Assembly: GCA_014338405.1 (NCBI GenBank)
Contig: JTDE01001981.1
Coordinates: 23,908 to 87,907 of the forward strand
Direction of reading: 5' to 3'
From: Paragonimus skrjabini miyazakii
Lineage: Eukaryota > Platyhelminthes > Trematoda > Plagiorchiida > Troglotrematidae
Length of the DNA stretch: 64,000 bases
Shown here: piece by piece, positions 55,801 to 64,000 of the stretch
Position numbering within the stretch: position 1 is the stretch's first letter
Layout: each line of letters starts with the position of its first letter
Made by a program: the position numbers and the translations under genes
Notes under the pieces: model-generated
Told to the model about the DNA's origin: nothing
Database searches by the model: none
What the model saw: only the letters and a program-made list of their open reading frames with translations

Positions 55801-57130
55801 CAAATTATTTACGTGATGGGCATTTCATGAGTTTCGTTCGGCTGGATAATCATGCAATCAAGAAAATTGTGATTGATGATCCATAGTTGATTCCAGGTCG
55901 TGATGTTATTCGCGTTCAGCATGAAATGGGTGTGTGTAATGGCCAGCAAGCAGGTGGAGCTGGAAAGCACTGTTCTTGTTGTTTAAACCAATGTCTTGGT
56001 GTCCGAGAACTTCTAGCCAGGCTGTCGGGTCTAACTCAATTCGCGCACTGAAGCCACCAAGAACCGGCATATCACGCAATATGCCTGGTCACTTGGAACA
56101 ATTTGCGCTCAAGTGCATCTACCACGGCATCCATTCCATGGTAATTTGTGTACTCACCCTCAAAATCTGTCCGAGATGAAATTTTCCTTTAAGTCAGAAA
56201 CTGAACCATAGTCTTAGTCAGAAGCAACTACAACACCGAGGAGGTCGTTGACAGTAACGAAACAATCATCCCGGAAGCAGCTAGGCACCCGTACTAAGAA
56301 ATCAACTGTGGTATATACTGCCACTTTTGCTTGTGAATACGAGCCGGCAGACTCCCTGTCGGTGCATTCGCGGTCGCGTGTCAGTAAACTTATTTGGAAG
56401 TGAATGTGTATTTCAGAAAATTCGCGACAGCGTTACCACGAAGTTCACACACGGGACAGATTTTCAATCTATTTTAAGAAAGGTTTTTCTATGTTTCATT
56501 TTTCGAGGACGAGAAAGAATCGAGGGTTCTGCTTGATGTTCTGTCAGCCGTCTAGAATCTATGCACTCCGCACATGGAGGCAATTAGTTCTCAACAATCT
56601 TTTCTCTCGGCAGTTGTGCTTTGCTCCCCGAATGCCCCACTTCCCATTCATGTTCGCAGTTTCATTATGTGTTTCTATGGTAGCCTCAATTTCCCGCTCA
56701 ATTTGATAATTCGTACTGACATTCTGCCCACCATTTGGACAAACTTGCGGGACCAACCCAGCCAGCATATGGGATGCTTATGGAACTATCAACCGTCTCA
56801 TTAGTGTCTTACTACAATCCCATTCATGTGAGTTGATTTAACATTCTCGAACTTAGCGTACGATAAGGTTAGGCAAACGCAAGTATAACGGAAGTGTAAT
56901 TATATGACTCTACACCGTCGTTGTACCGTTTGTATCGACACTACGGATTATTTGGCGTCAGTTGGAATTGTTGAAGCGTGGGATTTTCGTGGGCTTTTGC
57001 GTTCGTGCGTCTGTTGCCCTTCTAAGTTACTTATATGAAATAGCAACTTTGCGGGAATTTTTCAAGAGATTCTGATAGGTGCGGTATGCTTAGCGATTGA
57101 GTGTATAAATACACACGTGGTTCTTCATGT
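55801..57130. other. Unassigned stretch, no gene seen
   Basis: Short frames only. The left end of the CACTA-like copy that becomes readable at 57131 should lie near 56.9-57.1 kb, but I could not locate a matching inverted terminus. Confidence 0.35.
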
Positions 57131-57895
57131 CTAGGTCATAGCGTGGCAAAAGAAGATGCTTTCACGCAAACGGATGTCGATGGACAACTGGCTATGACTG
57201 AAGAAGTTGTGGCAGATAAACCAGTGCAGGATGCTGTACACAAGTTGCGGATGGATAATGAAATTCGCGATGCTTACGTGGATAGAGTTAATACTGGCTG
57301 CTACACATAACATGACTTCCGAACAATTAAGGTGTTTGCACAGACTGCGAAGAACGATTTCATGAGCTGCTTCTCCGAAAGGTTACTCGAAGGTTTGTTA
57401 TTCCGACCAATTTATCAATCGCGTCGACGAACATATTACTCGTGGAACTCTGACATATTTACTCGAAGTTGCCCGGGATCTCAAACTCTACAGGATGCTC
57501 CACGTTTGTCTCTGCGCGGATTTATAGATGGTGGTGATTATGTCCACTTCGAATTGAAAAACTTCCTTCAAAGAGCACTGCCTAACTATCTCGAATGCCA
57601 CGCGATCAAAATGCAGCTACCCGTTGATGGAATAAGCTTGTTCATAAGCCCTCTCATGCAGCTGTAGCCATTCCTCCGTCGTTTGACAACGCCGTTAACA
57701 TCGGTTTTCATTGTGGGTGTATTCTGTGATCAGCCAAAACCGGAAGATGTCTGCAACGTTTCACTGGACCTCATTCAAGAATTGTTGGAACCCGAGAGAT
57801 ATGGGCTCCCCTGCCAAAAAGTCAGTGGAGACGCAGCATGCTATTGGATTGCTTTATCGCTGATGTGCCTGTATTTGTCCTTGCTCAGCAGTTGA
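57131..57895 (+). pseudogene. CACTA-type transposase, N-terminal half (copy 2)
   Basis: LPVDGISLFISPLMQL, a stop, then TTPLTSVFIVGVFCDQPKPE and DVCNVSLDLIQELLE aligns with the transposase at 16300-17337 (FNVEGLAP ... FLVGVYGGSSQPEDVSVYLS). Upstream, LQDAPRLSLRG and DGGDYVHFELKNFLQRAL correspond to the DARTLL and YAHFGLVNSI blocks. Here the VDG keeps the Asp that copy 1 has changed to Glu. At least three stops or frame changes occur. The half carrying CDTPAR, the Cys pair and DYMH is not readable. Confidence 0.75.
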
Positions 57896-58818
57896 TGCAG
57901 TGCTTGGCCTAATATTCGTGTGTTACCTATTATAACGGAATTTCCATGTTTGCGGATGACGATTTTTTGTTTAGAACAAATTTTGATTTTTGTTCAGATG
58001 TACAGCCAGGATAGCATACTGGTGTTCCAGCCTGTGAATTTCTTAAGATAAAAGTTATTCGACCACGCCCGTTAGACTGTATGTACTTAATCTGTCTTAC
58101 AGTAATGAAGCGACTGCTCACTCTTTGGCTTTGCGGTTCGACTGTGCAAAAAGACAGGTTACATGCAACGCCTATATTACAGACCGCTTCCAGCTAAATC
58201 ATTGATTTTTCGTTTGCGACTTTTCAACAAGGTGTACTTTGTTAGACACTGTTGGCCGACGTAAAGATAGCACATATATTAGCAGTTGATGCTGTACAGT
58301 CAACCCGTTGTCTTGAAGGACGTGCGGGATTCGAAGTAGTACGAAACGTTCCTGCACCATTCCGCCTACACGTAACTAACATGCAGCAGCAAGCTAGCGT
58401 ACTATCACCCGTACCTTGTACGCAGGATGCTGCTTACAATAGTCAACCACTTCACTGTTTTTATGATGAGAGTGAGTTGAAGTTCAATGTGCACAACGTG
58501 GTTTACTTGTGTGATGATATTAGGTTACGCGATCCCAGAGATACTGTACCTGCATTCCCGTTTGAATAATTCTCGTCAGCTCTGGGACACTTATTATGCT
58601 TACTAACTTTGCTGGCTTCAGAGCGCTCTCGGAAATGTGCTGACATGGCTGTATGCGACAATAGTAACGAAATTCAAATGTATGATTACATATCATCTAC
58701 AGAAGTTACGAGTGCCACTTGCAATGCCCCTGTTAGAATTCGTGAAAAAATCCCCGAGTTGAAACTGGATGTCAGTGCACTCATATATGAAGTATTCCTT
58801 GGATCATAAGAATTCACG
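57896..58818 (+). other. Middle of the second CACTA-like copy, unidentified frames
   Basis: Two + strand frames are notable: 58252-58569 (105 codons, with VQSTRCLEGRAGFEVVRNV) and 58609-58809 (66 codons, starting with MLASERSRKCADMAV). Neither matches a family I know. They lie between the transposase and the DUF4806-like segment, where the linker or 5' exons of the accessory gene would be expected. Confidence 0.35.
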
Positions 58819-58980
58819 GATTACCCCGTCAATTTTTCCATGGATACCGTGGGAAACCTTCAGTTTCTCAATGCGCTGCTGAAAGACATTATACTGTCGC
58901 ACAATCTGGTAAGTTACTATTTTTTCTGTTACAGACTAAAAGACAAACTATTGAAAACTTGCCAGAAGAAGTTCTGTTGA
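58819..58980 (+). pseudogene. DUF4806-like segment of the second CACTA copy
   Basis: NFSMDTVGNLQFLNALLKD, then HNLVSYYFFCYRLKDKLLKT, has the pattern of the DUF4806 N-terminal half (a short F-P/S-x-T-x-x-x-L entry, a helix ending L-x-D, then L-V-x-Y-L). The stop is at 58978-58980. It lies downstream of the transposase in the same orientation, as in copy 1 where the C-terminal half of a similar domain is readable. The family assignment is by eye and tentative. Confidence 0.35.
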
Positions 58981-59351
58981 GGCTTGGGAACGCTTGCGAC
59001 CGACGAGTTGGGCGACAATATTAACAAGTGGGATGTAAATAGCAAATACTACTTGGTATCGACACCCATAACGTGTGTCATCATCGGTAAGCAAATCAGT
59101 AATGCACGGTTAGCTTCCTCTAAGACGTTGTCTTGTGCCATCAGCTCAACGTTGTGTTAAACCGTTGCATACAGAAGGCACGTGAAGGACACGGTTGATA
59201 ATACAGAAAACCAATCATTACTAGTGCTAACAAGCTTGAAAACTATAACCTGTGAATTATTATCCCCTGTTTCTTACCTACGCCCTTATATCAAGTTACA
59301 GATAGTAATTTTTCCGCCAGGCAGTCTTGTTCCAGGAGTATGTGCTTCTCT

Positions 59352-59609
59352 GGGACACTCAGGGGCTACTTGGGCATTCTCATCGGACGGTAGTGATTGT
59401 TCAGCAGAAGAGTGTTGACATTTTAGCTTTTAAGTCCACTGACCCGTGCACTAACATGAATAGGTAATGGAAAGAAGAAAATAGACTACAATATTATACA
59501 GATGTCCGGGTGTATTTTCCGCCGAGTGATCTACGAGCGACCTGGAAATAGTCAGGACTGTCATAGGCTATACAAGGATGGTCAGGCGACATTCGAGGAA
59601 CGGTAGTAG
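59352..59609 (+). repeat. Repeat D, copy 2: right end of the second CACTA-like copy
   Basis: GGGACACTCAGGGGCTACTT, then CATTCTCATCGGACGGTAGTG ending at 59394, a spacer of about 210 bp, and GACATTCGAGGAACGGTAG ending near 59609. The layout matches 30061-30343, including TTTTCCGCCGAGTGATCTAC (59517-59536) versus TTTTCCGCTGAGTGTCCTAC. Read on the - strand the first end begins CACTACCGT, a canonical CACTA start. Confidence 0.6.
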
Positions 59610-59616
59610 ACACTGG

Positions 59617-60084
59617 CAGTATTGTAGTGACCTGGAGATAACCCCGGTCTGCCTGCTATACGATGTGTAAAATCCTTCCCAAAATCTTAGCTCACACTGT
59701 ACATAGGACCTTAAGGATCTTTACCTGCCGTCTGCTTGATGCACGCGATCGCGTTTGTTTGTTTGCATGTTTGTCGGCCTATGCGCGTTGAGGACGCCAT
59801 ACACACCCTTCCAAATTTATCGTATAACATATTTACGGTCTCCATAATTATCGATATTTTCACTTCGCGACTGGTATTGTCGCTTTAACCTGAGGTAGTG
59901 TTAATTTAGTTCACGCACGCACTAAAGTATAGTCGCGTTTGTTGAGCAACTGGCTCTGTAGGCAGCTCTTTGTATCCGTTTCGTTTGCTGTCACCTCAAA
60001 TGAATTTTTGCTCGAGGCTGTTGCGACCTTAGTTGTAACACCGCTTCACCATTGTTATAACGTTAACCCATCATTCATTGATAA
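59617..60084. other. Unassigned stretch, no gene seen
   Basis: No recognisable frame or repeat lies between repeat D and repeat B copy 5. If the BEL/Pao element downstream extended this far, its gag would lie here, but I cannot read one. Confidence 0.4.
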
Positions 60085-60960
60085 TGATAGTTTTAGTTTC
60101 TTTTTTATGGCCGAAAACATCCGTTTTGCTAGGGAAACTTCTGCGACGAGTGGACCCGCAGGATCCCGTATCGACTGAACGACTTGCGAAAATGTCAACT
60201 CATAGACTTTCTGGAGTCATCGTAGAAGTTTTGCACTGGAGTCTGCTCCATTTTTCGTCAGATTTTGGAACTTCCCGTTTTCTCTCGCTTGAACCGATTC
60301 ATTTTAGCATTGTTCTGACACCAGTTGCGAAACGTAGATGCCATTGAGGGCGAAAAACCATGCCGTCCGCCTGTAATCTGACGCCCGTTACACTTGTGGA
60401 CCAACTTTTGGGCAGTGTTGAGACATGGGGACAGCGTTCTTACAAAATAAGGATTTCAACAACTGTCCTGTACGAGAACACAACACAAAAATGCTTGAGC
60501 CAGAGGTCCGGCAAGCCGTAAAAAAGAATTACACCGACGGAAACCAAAACGGTGCCAAAATGCAGCAACACGCCCCGTTACACAATCCAAATTCAATTCA
60601 TGCGCGTTTGTTGGTTCCGGCTGCATGTCACAGAGATATTTTTCGCCGTGACCTTAAACTGTTCAAAATATCGGCTCACACATAGCCTTGCGAAACAATA
60701 ATTGATGTAGTGTCATATATTTTGGAGTGAATTTGTGGAACAAGCAAGCTATCTTCATCCTCGGTGCGTGCATCGAAATATTGCAAACTGTAGTGATCTT
60801 CCTTCCCGATACGCTTCTTTGCTGACAGATCTCATGTTTGTCGTATTACGTAACTATGTCATGTTCTGTATTGTCTGTAATTATATGCAAGGATCGCGCA
60901 CATCTGAGCGTGTTTCTCACAGATGCGTTGAAAAATATTCGTTATTTACTTATTTATTCA
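60085..60960 (+). repeat. Repeat B, copy 5 (diverged, with an insert)
   Basis: TTTTGGAACTTCCCGTTTTC, GCAAGGATCGCGCACATCTG and AGCGTGTTTCTCACAGATGC are shared with the other copies. The tail has become TTACTTATTTATTCATTCATTC. About 270 bp (roughly 60352-60625) has no counterpart in the other copies, so something has inserted into it. The 5' boundary is approximate. It ends exactly where readable BEL/Pao coding sequence begins. Confidence 0.7.
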
Positions 60961-61390
60961 TTCATTCAGATAGCGGTTCTGATACCACACTGATAAATGG
61001 GTCTCTACCTGAGCAAATAAGATTATCAGCAAGCAAGCAAACGCTCGAAATTCACACATCGGACATCGAGAGTGAAGTTCAAAAGTGGAGTTTTCAGACG
61101 AGAGAGATATGAGTGGTGTCGGTAAGCCCTCCGCTCTCAAGACTCTACCAGCTAAACGAGCAGATGCCATTTCTGAGGAGGACGTTTGGCGTTGGTCGCA
61201 CTTCGCCGGTCTGCCTATCATCCGGTTGGGGGAAGATGAAGGCGGCTTATCAATAAGCTGCGATGTGCCGGATGCACACTTGGTAATAGATCAGCGGGCA
61301 GGTGCAGAAGTTTCCAATACGCCGCAAAAAGCATCTAGGATTGAACTTTGCTGGTTCTCGAGTCACTGTCAACAAACAGTAAGGCTGAGG
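60961..61390 (+). pseudogene. BEL/Pao protease and downstream region (copy B)
   Basis: SDSGSDTTLINGSLPEQIRL has the BEL/Pao protease entry (relatives: D-S-G-S-x-x-T-L-I). After a frame change at about 61112, EDVWRWSHFAGLPII, then GGLSISCDVPDAHLVIDQRA, corresponds to the conserved RRWSHL...L-x-I-G-C-D-V-P-x-A-H segment of this superfamily. A final KASRIELCWFSSH parallels the L-G-W-x-x-x-G-P block that closes it. Confidence 0.78.
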
Positions 61391-62620
61391 AACACTGCTC
61401 AAATGGCGCTGAACTCAGGCGATTTGTTGAGTATATGTTTGACATAGAGTTTGTCCAGCTTGGAGAGTCTGATAAGATCCCTAATTCTTGTGATGATCGA
61501 ACAGCAACGTCTATCGTAGAGTCTACCGTTACCCTCAAGAATGGTTGACACGAGAATGACTTGCCTTGTCGGTCTGACAGTGTGGGCTTTCCTGATAATC
61601 GATAGATGGCTCAAAAACGTCTGAAATTCCTAGGTTAGAGGCCCACACGACATTGGATTCGCAGATGAATATAGCTAGATTTTTAATGCACATCTGACCT
61701 AAGGTAACATGTCGAGAGTTGACGCCAATAAGAATACGACCCTTTGCAGATAGTACACATCCCACACCCGGTGTTCAATCCGAATAGACTTAAGAAGGTG
61801 GGAATTGTACTAGATTGTTTGACAAAATAAAAGTACACATCTCTCTGAACAAAGTATTGCCTGAAGGGCCAGTTCTGACGAGCAATCTATTGAGTGTTTT
61901 ATTGGGGTTCTGTACAATTTTGAAAGCCTTGTCCTCATACATAGAGGAATCGTATTAATGGGTGTAGGTTTTTGAGAGAGATGGATGGATACGGAGTATT
62001 TTTAGGTAGAGCAATAAAACAGTGTCTGGCTTACTGGACACATTTGGGACCAACATACATCTTTATGAGCCGCATATTTGTCCTTTTGCAGGTCATGTAC
62101 GTTCAGCAAGGCCGCAGTCGTTGAGGAGCATCAATTTGACAAGTAAGCCAGTGAAACTGTGGATAAACATTTTTACGTTTGTCAATGCCTAGTGTCGGTG
62201 GATACGCTTGAGGATGCCAGAAGTATTGCGTCCGAGTTACATGGAATGCTCCTCTTAGGTGGACTTAAGCTGGGAAGTAGGACTTGTAACATGGCCGGGG
62301 CGCTGGTATTCATACCACTGAACGGAAGGACTAGTACCAACACCACTGAGCCTAAACCGCCGCACCCACCAGGAGGCACATGTCATCCAACGGTACGTTT
62401 TAAGAGATTGTTTCAGGCTTTCTGTGCACTCACCGACAAAGCCATTCACCCAGGGGGCCTATTGGTCCTTATCATATCGGTGTACAGCCCGTTCGGGTTC
62501 ATTGTTTTGCTTGTTCACCGCGAACGGAAGTTACATGTACGGCGCGAATATCGAGTAAGACACCCTTAGAAGAAAGATACCGAGGTGAATGGGAAGAGTG
62601 ATGACAGGGTGGTGGACTCA
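61391..62620 (+). pseudogene. BEL/Pao reverse transcriptase (copy B)
   Basis: The approach segment is LRRFVEYMFDIEFVQLGESD and VESTVTLKNG, then PDNR and MAQKRLKFL in other frames. The fingers follow as VHIPHPVFNPNRLKKVGIVL and GPVLTSNLLSVLLGFCTIL. The palm is mostly lost, and the active-site region reads KHFYVCQCLVSVDTLEDARS, so the two catalytic aspartates of FYVDD are replaced by Cys and Gln. SVYSPFGFIVLLV at about 62480-62518 is the YDPLGF region. Confidence 0.78.
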
Positions 62621-62764
62621 CAGATTAAGTTGTTTTACAACGTTGCATCAGACCCCGTTGGAAAAAGCCAGGGCGTCCGGGTTACATGTGTCCTAGGACA
62701 CTTTCAAGACGCGCGGTAGGTTTGTCCGCCCTCTCCGAGAAATCATGGTATATGGCAGCATCTT

Positions 62765-62977
62765 TTGGTGCTTCCTTATAAGAAGACTCTTGGGTTTTGC
62801 CTCTGGTTTCTGTTTATCACAAGGTTAGAACTAACGGCCATTCTACTGGCTGCCAAACTTACTAGGTTTATAATGAACGAATTGAAACTACCCTCTGACA
62901 ACTTCGCACTTTGGACAGACACCGTCATTGTGTTGGAGTGCCTGAAAACACCTCTTGTCGCTTTGTCACAATTGTAA
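62765..62977 (+). pseudogene. BEL/Pao RNase H (copy B)
   Basis: ITRLELTAILLAAKLTRFIM matches the I-P-R-L-E-L-x-A strand and helix of BEL/Pao RNase H, and LPSDNFALWTDTVIVLECLK keeps the W-T-D catalytic Asp. The upstream part with the first Asp is not readable. The frame ends in a TAA at 62975-62977. Confidence 0.75.
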
Positions 62978-63569
62978 CTAACCGCGTTCAACTAATTATT
63001 GGCTATAATTCGGGTTGTTGACGGCGACACGTTCCGTTCGAGTTAAACTCGGCGTACACGATTTCGCAAGGAACCTGCAATGCTTGTTCTTGAGATAAAC
63101 AGACGCGACTGAATGGCCCGACTGTTTGTGGGGACTTAAGAACCCGTAATCACCCGACTAACTACCCAAACAGCTCCAAGCTAAGAAACTGGAATCGAGG
63201 AGGATGCTGACAGTAGCCAACGTTGGTAGCGCGCAGAGGTGTGTGGAGCTTGTTCCACGTTATTCACACTGGTACGACCCACTCCGTGCAATATGATGGC
63301 TAATGCGTCTCAAGAACTATTTCAGTCTTCTGAAGGCTGGCAGACAGTGTTATTTTGTGCTGGGTCCCATGGGTCTGGCGTACGAATGCATCGTTCGACT
63401 GGGGCAGTAGAATGTCTCTAGCGACAGCTGGATAGGACAATCTGGAAGCCGACAAGGCACGCAAGTCTGACTGAAGCTTGTCACTATGAAAGATGACATG
63501 CCTTAATAAAAAGGTTTAAACCAGGCTATCTCAAGGTGGTCGATTTGTTATACTACCGCCCCTTGGAAT

Positions 63570-64000
63570 TTTTAGGTTGTGGCTATCAGGCACAATCATG
63601 AGGTTGAAAGTCACACGAGGGCTGATCACGTTTTATCCTCCACCCAAAGAAGGCTTTTGATGGTCCAGGATATAGTTAATGTGCGCCGCGTGTTGCCAAA
63701 ATGTATGAAGTGCAGAAGGTTCTTAGCAGAACCGTACCAACATGAGATGGCCCAGCTTGTTTGTGATCGCAAAACAGCCAGTTGCTCCCCGTTTACGGCT
63801 TGTGGCGTGGATTATTTTGGAAGCCTGGAAGTTCGGATTGGGAGGAAAATTTGTAAAAAATGGTTGTCTTTTCACCTGTTCAAGGCATCGGCACAGTCGT
63901 TGTCGACGGACTATTTTTTGGCGGCTTTAATGAAATCAGTTGGCCGTCAAGAGAGCTGGAGATTATTGACGGTGATAACCAACCCAGCTTCGTGAGCGCT
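63570..64000 (+). pseudogene. BEL/Pao integrase, zinc domain and start of core (copy B)
   Basis: The frame has NHEVESHTRADHVLSSTQRR, then RRVLPKCMKCRRFLAEPYQH, the zinc-binding HHCC domain with C-x-x-C. It continues with FTACGVDYFGSLEVRIGRK, giving the first catalytic Asp. After a frame change near 63950, the sequence IIDGDNQPSFVSA corresponds to the I-x-S-D-N-x-x-N-F block with the second catalytic Asp. The catalytic Glu would lie beyond the window end. Confidence 0.82.

Larger units (their letters stand above)
60961..64000 (+). mobile_element. BEL/Pao retrotransposon (copy B), runs off the window
   Basis: Protease, RT, RNase H and integrase segments appear in BEL/Pao order, all on the + strand, over 3 kb. 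No gag is readable upstream; repeat B abuts the protease. Frameshifts and a mutated RT active site show that this copy is inactive. The integrase core is cut off by the end of the window. Confidence 0.85.

Noticed and set aside
58909..58934. A 26-bp GT...AG candidate micro-intron (GTAAGTTACTATTTTTTCTG then TTACAG)
   Set aside because: Splice sites look good, but reading through without splicing gives the better match to the DUF4806 pattern, so I treat it as coding. RNA data could overturn this.
62688..62701. 14-bp perfect palindrome GTGTCCTAGGACAC followed by CTTTCAAGACG
   Set aside because: It faintly resembles the repeat D sub-terminal words but has no ACGGTxGTG end, and it lies between BEL/Pao domains. 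A single short palindrome is not evidence of an element.

Overview
The window looks like a piece of a large, repeat-choked animal genome, most probably a flatworm (trematode or tapeworm). This rests on the mobile-element mix: CsRn1-like Ty3/Gypsy elements with a CHCC gag finger, BEL/Pao elements, a CR1/Pererê-like LINE, a Penelope-like element with a GIY-YIG nuclease, and CACTA-type DNA transposons. The species call is inference. There are no operons, bacterial genes, rRNA genes, convincing tRNA genes or CRISPR arrays. Nearly every recognisable protein-coding stretch belongs to a mobile element, and almost all are broken by frameshifts and stops.

Layout. 1-5.4 kb: no gene; one sequence is present twice at about 1.2 kb spacing. 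5.4-11.1 kb: two decayed Gypsy copies in the same orientation. 11.1-15.1 kb: dispersed repeat B copies and the left half of a tandem array (repeat C, about 430 bp units). 15.1-24.4 kb: a third Gypsy element lying inside that array, whose gag is itself split by a 4.1 kb CACTA-like transposon. 24.4-26.8 kb: the right half of the array. 27.7-30.4 kb: a 1.1 kb terminal-inverted-repeat (TIR) element with an internal tandem repeat, a long hairpin, and ends of a second CACTA-like lineage. 30.4-35.1 kb: a LINE whose endonuclease is split by a repeat B copy. 37.7-38.2 kb (- strand): three exons that look like the 3' end of a spliced gene, the only candidate non-transposon gene. 39.8-41.2 kb: BEL/Pao remnants. 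41.2-46.2 kb: nothing recognised. 46.2-51.3 kb: a second LINE copy with a Penelope-like element in reverse orientation between its ORF1 and ORF2. 52.1-52.7 kb: repeat B. 55.5-55.8 kb: a LINE ORF1 fragment. 57.1-59.6 kb: a second, diverged CACTA-like copy. 60.1-64 kb: repeat B followed by a BEL/Pao element (protease, RT, RNase H, integrase) that runs off the window end.

The best signal is the insertion history that can be read base by base. The tandem array carries a Gypsy element, which carries a CACTA element with matching ends and a 2-bp target duplication whose removal keeps the gag frame. Repeat B lies in both the array and a LINE, and a Penelope-like element sits in another LINE. Both CACTA copies show the same two-gene order: a transposase, then a small protein resembling DUF4806. 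Two 100-N assembly gaps are present (24590-24689 and 48923-49022).
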